The notes under the pieces: generated by a model
What the model saw: only the letters and a program-made list of their open reading frames with translations
Database searches by the model: none
What the model was told of the DNA's origin: nothing
Shown here: positions 19,664 through 29,569 of the stretch, in pieces
How positions within the stretch are numbered: the first letter of the stretch is position 1
Layout: each line of letters starts with the position of its first letter
Origin: Tolypocladium sp. Sup5 PDA-1
Lineage: Eukaryota > Ascomycota > Sordariomycetes > Hypocreales > Ophiocordycipitaceae
DNA length: 64,000 bases
Direction: 5' to 3'
NCBI GenBank assembly: GCA_000750105.3
Contig: JPHH03000010.1
Span: 742,490-806,489 of the forward strand
Made by a program: the position numbers and the translations under genes

Positions 19664-20974
19664 ATGACGGCACAAAACTCCTCCAGAGCCGGCGTATTGA
19701 TGCTTGGTATCGTCCACCACGCAAAGCCCGAGTTCGAGAAGCTCTCCGAAGTGGCCGACGTTACAGTAAGTTTACATGATGTGAATCAATGGTCTCGAAA
19801 AACCACTAACACGAGATTTCTGCGTTATAGCAAGTCACCTCGGGAACGCGCGACGAGTTCATTCGCGACTGCGACGCGGGCAAGTATAACAATGTCGTCG
19901 CCATCTCGCGAACGTACGACTCCGTGGCGGTAAGGCTGCTCGCATTCTCCAAAACGGGCCGCAGAAAAGCGAAAGTATCAACTTATGGCTGATCGCATCT
20001 ACGTGTAGATAACTGGACGATTCGATGCCGAGCTCGTTTCACACCTGCCCTCGTCAGTCAAGTTCATCTCTCACAACGGCGCGGGCTACGATCAGATCGA
20101 TGTCAAGCCATGCACCGCGCGCAGTACGTATCATGTTCGAGCGGTAGGCTACGAGACGAAATGAAACGAAGTGCTGATGACCGGTAGATATTGCCGTCTC
20201 CAATACCCCGTCGGCAGTCGACGCCGCTACAGCCAACACTGCAGTTTTCCTCATGCTCGGTGCCTTGCGTCGAGCCTGGATCCCTCAGCTGGCTGTCAGA
20301 GAAGGCAAGTGGCGAGGCGCGAGCCCCCTCGGCCGCGATCCCGATGGCCTGACGCTGGGAATCCTCGGCATGGGCGGCATCGGTACCGCCACTGCGAAGC
20401 GCGCGGCCGCCTTCGGATTCCGACTCCAGTACCACAACAGGAAGCCCGTGGATGGGCTTGAAGCCCAGTTTGGAGGACAAATTGTTCCAACATACGTCGG
20501 CTTTGAGGAGTTGTTGAAGACCAGCGACGTCATCTCTGTGCACCTGCCGCTCGGCCCGGCCACCAAGGGCCTGATCGGAGCAAAGGAGCTGGAGACGATG
20601 AAGGATGGCGTCATTATTGTCAACACGGCCCGGGGCCCAATTATCGATGAAGCGGCCCTTGTCAGCAGCCTGGAATCCGGCAAGGTCTGGAGCGTGGGCT
20701 TGGATGTTTATGAAAAGGAGCCGGAGATTCATCCCGCCCTCCTTAAGAACCCTGGAGCCGTCCTCTTGCCTCACATTGGCACGGCGACTGTTGATACCCA
20801 GGTTCGTGGACATACTGTGAAAAAACACTGATTAAGTAAATTGAAGACTTTACTGACAATGAATTGCAGAGACGGATGGAGATTCTCGTCATCGACAACG
20901 TCCGGAGCGCAGTCACGAAAGGAAAGCTCCTGACCCAGGTTTCCGAGCAGAAGCCGTTCACGGCAAAGGTTTAA
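19664..20974 (+). CDS. D-isomer-specific 2-hydroxyacid dehydrogenase (glyoxylate/hydroxypyruvate reductase-like)
   Basis: An NAD(P)H-dependent oxidoreductase of 344 residues that interconverts 2-keto acids and D-2-hydroxy acids, probably cytosolic. Five exons sum to 1035 bp: 19664-19765, 19831-19929, 20009-20123, 20188-20801 and 20870-20974, all with ordinary GT-AG introns. The Rossmann motif LGILGMGGIGTATAKR follows the N-terminal substrate half. The catalytic residues are present: Arg in NTARGPIIDEAAL, Glu in YEKEPEIHP and His in LLPHIGTAT. NGAGYDQID is the conserved loop after the first domain. The length is typical for the family. Its divergence from the Zn2Cys6 gene, with a shared promoter, suggests co-regulation. 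In a sugar-acid pathway such an enzyme could reduce a small keto-acid or glyoxylate-type end product; the exact substrate is not readable. Confidence 0.93.
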
Positions 20975-21210
20975 AACTGATAGACGGGAGATAATACAGG
21001 GTTAGTATACATGGGTTACGGTTGATAGACTATACATGTAGGATGGCACTTGCCCGTCAATGTGGCATGAATGTGAGACGTTTCTGAATGACGGCGCACC
21101 TCCCCATATTGCTCATAAGCATACAACCGATCAACCACGCCGCAACAACCTGAGTTGAAGATGTGCCTTTCCTCTACCTCCATACTATGTCAATGACAGA
21201 GCCAAATGGT

Positions 21211-22415
21211 CTATTTTAATCCTCCTGCGAGAACAAGCTCCTGACCTGTCATGTATCCGGTCTTTGCAAACCTAAGCCAGACGTGTTAGTACAAATGGCA
21301 CCCCGAAATGGCAGAGCTGGATGAACAAACATTGTCACAACATTGGACACTTCCTCCGGCGACCCCAAACGGTGCACTGGAACACTGCTGGCGATTGCAA
21401 GGCCGGGATCTGCCATCTTCTGGGCCTCCGTGTCGCAATCAGACCTCCAAATTCTTGTGGCAAGCTAATGTCAGCGTGCGTCCACGGCATGGGAGGCACA
21501 AAGGTAGATGCTCACTGTGACTTTGGGGTAGGAATCATTCCCGTGGAGCCAACCATGGCCGGCGACACCTAAGGATGAGATTGTCAGAGCTGCGTGCTGC
21601 GTATTGCTGCATTGAAACTTCGACCGCAACTCACAATGTTTACGGTAACGCCCTCTGGGGCGAGAAGAGTAGCCAAATTCAGTCCCATTGAGCTAAAGGA
21701 GCATTAGCAGAGTCCTGGTCCCGAGGCCAACTCGCCTGGCAATTTGAACGTACCACATCGCTCCTTTCGATGCAGCGTAATGACAGCCGTTGAGGCCGCC
21801 ACCATGGCTGGCGATACTCCCGATCAGAATCACCCGGCCCCACGCCTGCGCCCTCATCCCTTCAACGCACGCCTTTGTGATGACGAACTGACTTCGAGTA
21901 TTGACTTCCATCATCTCGTCCCAATCTTCCTCCCCGATGCTCTGGACGTCTCGTATCCGCCGTCCGAGGCCAGCGTTGGCAACGAGTATGGAGATGGCTT
22001 TGTGTTTTTTGGCTACTTCAGGTAGCTTCAGAACGCCTGAAACGAAGTGGCGCGTGGGTTCGCGAGAAGTGAGGTTTGCGGCAGCTATGGCGAATAGCTG
22101 AGAAGGGTAGTCTTTCCTCAGCTCAGCAGCCAAGGTCTCTGCCTTTTCCTGCTCGGTTCTCAGTTGCTCGGCTCCTGAAGCATGGCCATGCAATTGCTCA
22201 CCTTGCTTGATGAGTAGTGGAGCACTACATCGCATCCCTCTGCGGCCAGAGCTTTTGCACAAGCAGAGCCGATTCCACCGCTGTTTGTGTAAATTGTCAG
22301 CGGCTGTTCTGCTCAGTTCACGGCTGATGTATCATATCACCAACCTCGACCCGGTGACCAGGGCCAATCGTCCTTGGACCCGGTTATCCAACGTTTGAAG
22401 CTGGAGAGTAGCCAT
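21211..22415 (-). CDS. Classical short-chain dehydrogenase/reductase (SDR)
   Basis: A 279-residue NAD(P)-dependent oxidoreductase. Seven exons sum to 840 bp: 22415-22345, 22280-22202, 22148-21754, 21692-21635, 21568-21516, 21453-21331 and 21271-21211. The cofactor motif is VTGSSGGIGSA, the structural VANAG motif is present, and the active site has GSIASHGGG with YAASK (the YxxxK pair) followed by GAM. The C-terminal end GYMTGQELVLAGG is the usual SDR finish. Similar enzymes include ketoacyl reductases and sugar dehydrogenases that oxidise an aldose to its lactone; with a sugar transporter opposite and an SMP-30 lactonase nearby, the second role is attractive but unproven. It shares a 643-bp divergent promoter with the transporter. 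Confidence 0.92.
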
Positions 22416-23058
22416 TGCGCAGACTCCTTGGAGATCACGAACTGCAAAAACAATAGCAAATGGCGTCTATAGGTTGTTTCGAAATTCACTCCTCTGGATG
22501 GCCGGGGAGCTGCATCTGCCTTTGCCATGCTGCGATTGCATTCCTCGTCGCCTTGAATCAGTTGCCGTCATCGGCAATTGATGGAGTGGCTTGCTGAACC
22601 GGCTGGTCGCCCGCCGCTCCAAACTCGCACCCGAGTCATGTTTCCCAGCGACCGAGAACGAGGCGGTCGCGCGGCACCACGCCATTTTGAACATAGACGA
22701 CACGCAACTTGATGCAGCGCGCCTTCGGTAACAGGTGCCGACTTTGCCGCGGCAATTGACCAAGGCTCATGGCCAATCGGCTCCCAAACATCGACCCCGG
22801 ATCACTCCATCCCCAGGTTTCCCCACAAGGTTCGTATGATGGCCAAGGCAAATTAGGTTCAATAAATGAATGGACATGTAATAGCCACTGGTAGATATAA
22901 TGCCGCGCGCCGGGCGTTAGATTGCAATCAGATATCTTGATATCATCGTCGCTGACGGAACCACGCCTGAGCAACACATACATGTACACATATTGAACGA
23001 ATCCTTCGTCAATCATACTCTACTGCCGAAACAAGTCACGCTATTGAATCACTCCAAG
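22416..23058. promoter_or_regulatory. Shared divergent promoter with two CGGCAATTGA sites
   Basis: A 643-bp region between the SDR (minus) and sugar transporter (plus). It holds two exact CGGCAATTGA copies, at 22572-22581 and 22750-22759. The decamer is identical to the site at 19482-19491 in the regulator/dehydrogenase promoter. No credible gene lies inside. Confidence 0.55.
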
Positions 23059-24976
23059 ATGGCAGCCGGGGAACTTCAAGGGCGTCCGCTCCTCTTGACG
23101 GTCAGCGTGCTGACGTCCCTGGGGTTCATGTTGATTGGGTTCGACAATGGACTCATGGGCGGCCTCGGTAGGAAGCAACTTGGCTTGATGGAAGGATCTC
23201 AACTAATTATGCCTTCCAATCAGTCAACTCTCCTTCATTCAACGCAACGTTCGATAGTCCCAATCCTGAGATGATTGGGCTTATCGTTGCCATTTTCGAA
23301 AGTACGATCCTCGATAGAGACATTCCCGCACTGGACAACTGCCCATCGTACGTTGCTAATCACGGTCAACTCTAGTCGGATGCTTCTTTGGCTCTATCGC
23401 GTCAGCCATATTCGGTGAACGACTCGGCCGTCGCCGAACCATCGGCCACGGGTGCTGGATCATGATTGTTGGGGCCATCCTACAGGCCGCCTCCTACAGC
23501 CGAGCACAGCTCATTGTTGGTCGCATCGTGTCTGGCATCGGCTTGGGCATTGTCAACTCGACAGTCCCTGTTCTCCAGGCAGAGTTCAGTCCCAAGGCAA
23601 GCCGAGGCGTCTGTAAGTTCAATTTATTTTGCTTGGAATGCCCCCGAAACGGCACTGACTGTCGCACAGATGTTTGTGCCCAGCTTTCCACGCTGAACTT
23701 TGGCATATTTCTGGTCTACTGGATTGACTACGCCTTCTCCTCGCATACGGGCAGCTACGCATGGAGAGTGCCGGTCATTCTACAATGCTTCTGCATTATA
23801 CCAATAATGGTAATCTTGATGTTCATCCCAGAGACGCCTCGATGGTTGGCTGCCCATGATCGGCCAGACGACTGCTTAAAGGTGCTCGCCAGGATGCGAT
23901 CCGCGCCGACAAGTGACGATGAAGTGCAACGGGTCCACAACAATATCCTTCAGGTGGTCGCCTTTGAAGCATCCATCGGCTCCGGTTCTTGGAAGGATCT
24001 GCTGAAGAACGATCGAGTGCAGTCCCAGAAGAGACTCATCCTCGCCTGTCTGCTACAAGGCTTCCAACAAATCGGCGGCATCAACGCCATAATTTGTGAG
24101 TCGCTCCATAGTCCCGGTCGCGGAAATGAAGTAGTAGCCCATTGACCATGATTCCGTGCCCAGATTATACAAACACTCTATTCCAGAAAAGCATCGGCTT
24201 TAGTCCCCAGATGTCTGCTCTCATGTCTGGATTCCTGCAGACGTGGTTCTTCGTCGCATCTTTTATCCCCTGGTTCCTGATTGACAGAATTGGCAGAAAG
24301 CCATTGGTACAACTCCCCGCGACCCCAAACGAAACCTACCATTACTAACAGTTCCCAGCTGTTGTCGATGATTAGCTTAATGGCCGCGGCCATGGCAGTC
24401 CAAGCTGGATTGATCTACCAAGTCGAGAACAATACGTCAGTTTCCTACGGCGCCGGTATCGGGGCTGCTGCGATGTTGTTTGTCTTCCAGGGGGCGTTCA
24501 CTGTTGGATTCCAGGCCACTGTTTGGGTGTACCCGTAAGTATCCCTCGATTCCCATGCCAGACGCTTCCTCCAACATTGACATCTATAGGTCGGAGATCC
24601 TACCGCTGCGACTGCGTCAGCGCGGTTCGTCTCTTTCAACGGCAGTTAACTGGATCTTCAACTACGTAAGTCCAAGTAATCGCTCATGCACGAGCTCCCG
24701 GGGGCCATCTCTCAACTAACACTTCAACAGATGATCGTACAGATCACCCCTATTGCGATAGAGAACATCGGCTGGAAGACCTACATCATCTTTGCTGTTC
24801 TAAATTCCGTTTTTGTACCAATCATCTTCTTGTTCTTTCCTGAAACCAAGGGCCTTGAGTTGGAGGATGTGGACCGTTTGTTTGCAGGCGACGACATCAT
24901 CGTCGACGATGTCCCCGAGGGAAAAGTCGTCGTGGTGGCCACGGTTGAGAACGCGCATTACGAGCACACCGTGTAG
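23059..24976 (+). CDS. MFS sugar transporter (hexose-transporter family)
   Basis: A plasma-membrane proton-coupled sugar porter of 496 residues. Eight exons sum to 1491 bp: 23059-23167, 23224-23301, 23376-23612, 23670-24095, 24164-24306, 24359-24534, 24590-24665 and 24731-24976. The first ATG in frame is 23059. Family motifs in order: GFDNGLMGG in helix 1, GERLGRRRTI after helix 2, VGRIVSGIGLGIVNSTVP in helix 4, PETPRWLAAHDR after helix 6, GFQQIGGINAI in helix 7, DRIGRKPL after helix 8, YPSEILPLRLRQRG after helix 10 and FFPETKGLELEDVD at the C-terminus. All twelve helices are accounted for. The GFDNG start and GGINAI suggest a fungal hexose or pentose carrier; the sugar is unknown. It is divergent from the SDR and shares CGGCAATTGA sites, so it probably imports the substrate of the local pathway. 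Confidence 0.94.
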
Positions 24977-25316
24977 TCAAGGAAGGACAGATTCTCTGTC
25001 TCTCATTAGCAGCTGCGACATGCAAGGTCCTGTCAACCAACTGGGTCGCTTTGCGCGCTTCATGTCCACAGTCTGTACAAGTATCAGTGGTATGGCACTT
25101 TGTATGACCGCAATTCCTTTTCAGTAGGGCTCGATTACTGTTGTCGAGCTCAATTTGCGATAATTTGCTACAAGTCGCAGTTTTCCGATCCCATATCTTC
25201 AAACTCGTGAATACAAGTTGGATTGTGCGTCCAATTCCCATACGCATCGCCTCCGTACTCGAGGTACCCTCGTGTATAGTCAAAAGGCACCTGCCGTATC
25301 TCAGCAGCACTGCCTA
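24977..25316. other. Convergent intergenic region, nothing recognised
   Basis: About 340 bp between the stop codons of the transporter and the multicopper oxidase. It contains only 3' untranslated sequence and short open frames. Confidence 0.5.
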
Positions 25317-27091
25317 TTACCCAAACTGACTGCATTCCTGTGAAGAGTCAGTATTACCACTAGATTCTGCGCTGGATACATCTGGCTGCAGCGTACCCAT
25401 TACCATGTGCTGCAGAGTATGGCAGTGGACCAGCCACACTCCAGGTTGGTTCACCCTAAGTCGCCAAGCTCGCCAGCCGGCAGGCGCTCCAGGAGCTGTG
25501 GTCGTGGTGTAGCGATACAACATTGTCGTGTCCCTCTTCACGGCCGTATAGTTCATGGCTACGAGCTTTGCCTCGTTGGCCTCGGCATCATAAGCGCCGC
25601 CGCCGCTTCCAATGTCGTAAAAGTGCTCGCCATGGGCATGAAAAGGATGCACATCCACGCCTCCGCCGTTATTCACCAAGGATCCAGTGTTCTGGAAGAC
25701 GATCTCGAGCACCTCTCCAACCTTGGCCGGGAATGCCCGAGTCCTGGGGTCCCAGCCGTTATTGTCCAGCGCAGCATCGTAATCCGGGATAGCGCGATCG
25801 CCAAACTTGTAAATGTCAACCAAGAGAGGCGACTCAAACAAGTCCTCTGTCCAAGACAAATTCGCTAGGCGCCAGACAAGATGCTGGGTTTGGGGGTCGA
25901 CCAACTGCGTGGCGTTAATCGTTACTCGGCGCGTGACCTCGACCAGAGTTGGATGTCCTATTTTCTCGGGGTAGAGAGGTTGAAGTTCGTATTCAAGCCA
26001 GTCGTAAGTGTTGTTCGGAATTGTGAGCGGAGGTGTTGTTGGAGCACGGGGCGACGTGCTCGTCTTTGAGTATCGAATCACAGCATAGCCGCGATAGGTC
26101 GCGGGCCGGTCGCGTGTCTCGAACTGGATGAAATATGATTGTCTGCCTTCTGATGCAAGCTGCTTCTCTGTGTTTGCTGTGAACAGTGCATCAAAGCGCT
26201 GTCCAGATGCCAGTTGTATCCGGTCGACCGAGGCTGGCCGTGTCCATTGTCCACCATCGACCTGAATAATTGTGAGATTCTGATGGCCCTCGAAAGACAT
26301 GCTAACAAGCGACAGGCCCGTCGCGCCTATGAACCTGAACCGATATGTCTTGCCAGGATCAACGTCAATCACGGACAAGTGGCAGTCACCGAAGAGACTT
26401 TCGTCGCCTTCATGGCCCACGCCAATGCCTTTCCCATTGAGCAAGACGCCGCGGGTCTCACCGCTGAACACAAATGGTACGCTTTGCAATCCAATTTCGA
26501 TCTCATGATCGGTTTGAGGGAAGAAGTCGCTCCAGTGCAGCGTCCGTTCGTCGTCATACTGGTACGGTGGGCGTCCGCAGTCTTCAACGATGAGAGCCCC
26601 TGAGACTGTAAGAGCCTGCATACCGACATGGGAGTGATAAAAGTAAGTTCCAGAGTCATCAGAAGTCGTTTGAAGCTCGTAGTCGAAAAAGTGTCCCGGC
26701 GGGATTGGCCATTGAGACCCTTGCGGGCTGCCATCTGAAAAGATTGCCATCCGCTGTGCAAGTCCATGCCAGTGCTGCACTTCCACTATTAGCACCTATC
26801 GCCATTTGCCGTTAATGTGTTGCTTCGACATACCATTGTCAAGTTTGCCTGCTTCATGTCATTGTAGACTCTGATCCAGGTCCGTTGACCTGGCGGAATC
26901 CGGAGCTCTGGTCCAGGCGATGTACCATTGACCACGGCCGATTGCCGCGTCTCACAGGCGACGCTGATATTGCGTGCAGACACTCTAAGAACATGGTCAG
27001 GCACAAAGTCACTGTCATGCGTTACAAGCTGCGGTGTCGCCGCAATGAGAAGGCATTGGGCTAGGAGCGTGAAGAGTGTGCCTGGAGCCAT
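25317..27091 (-). CDS. Secreted multicopper oxidase (laccase-like)
   Basis: A blue copper oxidase of about 578 residues that oxidises phenols, metals or other donors with O2. It begins MAPGTLFTLLAQCLLIAATPQ, a secretion signal. All four copper-ligand blocks are present: HWHG, YHSHVG, HPFHAHGEHF and HCHTLQHMVMG. The last contains the type-1 Cys-His pair, with methionine in the axial position suggested by HMVMG. Exon 1 is 27091-26834 and exon 2 is 26795-25317. To keep the frame the intron must be 38 nt (26796-26833, GTATGT to GATAG), shorter than any other here; the next AG, ten bases on, would break the frame. Either this is a very short intron or there is a one-base error. Many N-glycosylation sites occur. 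Its position between the transporter and lactonase is suggestive, but its promoter lacks the shared motif. Confidence 0.88.
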
Positions 27092-27508
27092 GGTCGTAAC
27101 TCGCCGTGTTGGCTATCGCAATGGAATGAAGAGCCAAGGGCCCAGTGAGGACGAGGGTATTGTAATCATGGCAGTCAGAGGGCAACCGCGTCGTGTTCAG
27201 TTCTAACGCGCCGTCATTGTCGTACGATTTTGACAACGGCGACGGCCATTCATGTAGCGCGACGAGTGCACGGCCTTTATGGGTCTCGGCAAATGAGCCC
27301 AATCTTCTCATTTTAGGCCTTTAGGCTTTCAGGCCGTACGAATACCCAAGGGGTCAAGATGGGGTTCGGCCCTGGGAGTGAGACAGTTGTCATCCTCCAT
27401 CGAGCATCATGCACAGTTCCAGCCCATGTAAACAACAGGATTGGACACGAAAATTGGCATCAACACGTTTGTAAATGCTAATAGACGAATGATTCATAGT
27501 TTTAACTG
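27092..27508. other. Intergenic region, promoter of the multicopper oxidase
   Basis: About 420 bp with no recognised gene. No CGGCAATTG copy is present, unlike the neighbouring promoters. Confidence 0.45.
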
Positions 27509-28566
27509 CTAGATCCCGAGCAGAGCACCCTTCGTCGACGTGCACAGCCGAGCCCGCCAGAGTCGGGTCTCATTCAGAATAAACAATTCCCCATCCCGTC
27601 CGAAACAAAAGTTTGCCGCGCCTCCTTCTACCAAGATCTTTCCCAGCAAAACCCCACCCGGAGTCCAGATGTTCACGCCGTCGCCGCAACCGCTGTATAC
27701 ATTGCCGTGGATATCGCACTTGATCCCGTCGGGGATCCCACTGTCGGCCATTGCAAAGAGCCTTCGGCTTGTCAGGAAGGGCTCGTTGGAGTACCGCACC
27801 AGGTCAAACGCATATCTAGACGGGTGTGAGACACCAGCTGCGGAAGACAACCAGGACAAAACACAACTTACATGTGCGACGCGCGACAGTCATCAGTCGT
27901 CCCGTCTCCATGGATCCAGTCCGTGTCTGTGATATACACAGTCTTCTCATCTGGGCTGAAGCATATCCCATTTGGCCGCCCGAAGCCATCGGCCATGGCC
28001 CGAATTGACTTGGCCTCGGGGTCGAATCTGTATACCTGGCTCGGCAAACGTGGCTTCGGCCGAATGCCTTGCTCAAAGCCGTAAATGGGGTCGGTGAACC
28101 AGATCGAGCCATCCGAGTGCACCACGACGTCGTTGACCGAGTTGAACTCTCGCCCGTAGAATGAGCTGACCAAAATATGGGACTCGTAGGGCGGTTTGGA
28201 CTCCATAAAGGCAAGGCCTCCCGTGGCTTTTAGGTTTCCTTGAGCGCAAAAGAGAATGCCGTTTTTGTAATTGACTCCTCCGTTTGCCATGGGAACGTTG
28301 CTGGGGTTGACCTCCTCGCACCGCACTTCTGTGTTGTCGGTGGGTAAGACCACCCGGCATATTTGGATCCTTCGCTCTTTGGTCGCCGGATCCGTGAACT
28401 GGTTACTGGTTATGAAGAGGGTGTTGTCTTCTTGGATGAAAACACCCGCCTCGTGGGCAAAAGGGTAGTCATTATTCTCGTGGATGAGGTCGAGCTTTGG
28501 CGATTCTCCGAACAGCGCCTGCGCCGAGGGGTGGAAAGTTGCGAATGCCGACTTGTGCGCTGCCAT
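27509..28566 (-). CDS. SMP-30/gluconolactonase/LRE-family lactonase
   Basis: A six-bladed beta-propeller of 333 residues, likely cytosolic, of the family that hydrolyses sugar lactones to aldonates. Exons are 28566-27872 and 27815-27509 (1002 bp), with a 56-bp intron. Typical blocks are FAHEAGVFIQEDNTLFITSN, where the Glu of HEAGV is the usual metal ligand, NSVNDVVVHSDGSIWFTDP, where the Asn of VND is a second ligand, GFGRPNGICFSPDEKTVYITD, where the Asn of PNG is a third, and DGIKCDIHGNVYSG near the C-terminus, which supplies the Asp. The metal-binding set therefore looks complete. It belongs with the SDR and transporter as the probable lactone-opening step. CGGCAATTGA occurs in its promoter (complement of 28782-28791), about 220 bp upstream of the ATG. 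Confidence 0.9.
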
Positions 28567-28762
28567 GATATATCACTCCAGTCTCCGGTGAGGTGCCACG
28601 ACCAGTTTCTCTTCAATGGAAATGATCCGTCTGCTGAGTGCTGAGTATTGACGAGCTGGACTTACTGAAGGGAAGACTGAGGAGATAAAATGCCGACAGC
28701 CGTCCCCGGCCGCCTGCGCGACCACGTCGCTGTGGAGGTGGCGGCGGGTCGAGACCAGTGGA

Positions 28763-28791
28763 CGGCAATTCGGCAACAAGTTCAATTGCCG
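28763..28791. promoter_or_regulatory. CGGCAATTC / TCAATTGCCG inverted pair upstream of the SMP-30 gene
   Basis: CGGCAATTC at 28763-28771 is followed by TCAATTGCCG at 28782-28791, the reverse complement of the CGGCAATTGA decamer seen in two other promoters. The two lie in opposite orientation 10 bp apart, a geometry suited to a dimeric regulator. They are about 200-225 bp upstream of the start codon. Confidence 0.5.
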
Positions 28792-29569
28792 AAGCTTTGT
28801 CTGGGCTCTTCCTCTGGTCGAGACTCTGAACCACAGCATGGAGGTGATTAATAATATTTATCAAGACCGCTGTAACTAAAGCATATGTCTGCCAATATTG
28901 GCGCCATGGCGTTTAAATCGGCCATGGGCCGCCAAATGAGCGTACAAGTACACAGTTCAACTGCGCTGCTCTGGCAAGAAGCGGCTTGCTTCCCGCCGCC
29001 AGTACGAAGTACATTCACGACAATGGTGCATAAACTTGCATATTCTTCAACGCGCTCAAGTTGCATGATCAAATAGTACGATTGGGATCTCGTCCAAAAA
29101 CACTTTCGCCACCGTAAAAGATGCCATCACGTTGATCGTTCCCGCGACAGCAGTCATGATCGTCGGCTCGCACTCCCTCCACTCACCAGATCCTGCCACT
29201 CCAGACCTTCCCGTCCCAAAATGCAGAATCCTGTCAAGCCCTATTTCGACAGCAAGGCCAGCGACTGTGCCGGGACGCCCTCGGAGATCCAGAAGGACAG
29301 GCCCATGAAGAAGGATTGGTCCAATGCATTGAGGGAAAGCGGTGGGAGCTTCGCCAGAGGTGAGGTTCTCGACACAAGGGCCGACTGAAATGGCCCGCTC
29401 CCCGGGCCACTCACTGTATGCGACCAGTGCAGTCGGATCAACCAACAACCACAGCCACCATCACAGGTCTCATCAAACTCACAGTGCTATAGACTAGATA
29501 AGCTATTTGTCTGGGTTACATTCATGTATGCTGGGTTTTGTTTGTGTATAGGAAACACCAATATTGACA
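28792..29569. other. Intergenic region with an unassigned open frame
   Basis: About 0.8 kb. A minus-strand open frame at 29056-29448 (130 residues) starts from a non-ATG codon, has a hydrophobic C-terminal end and resembles no family I know. It could be an eroded exon. Nothing else is visible. Confidence 0.35.
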
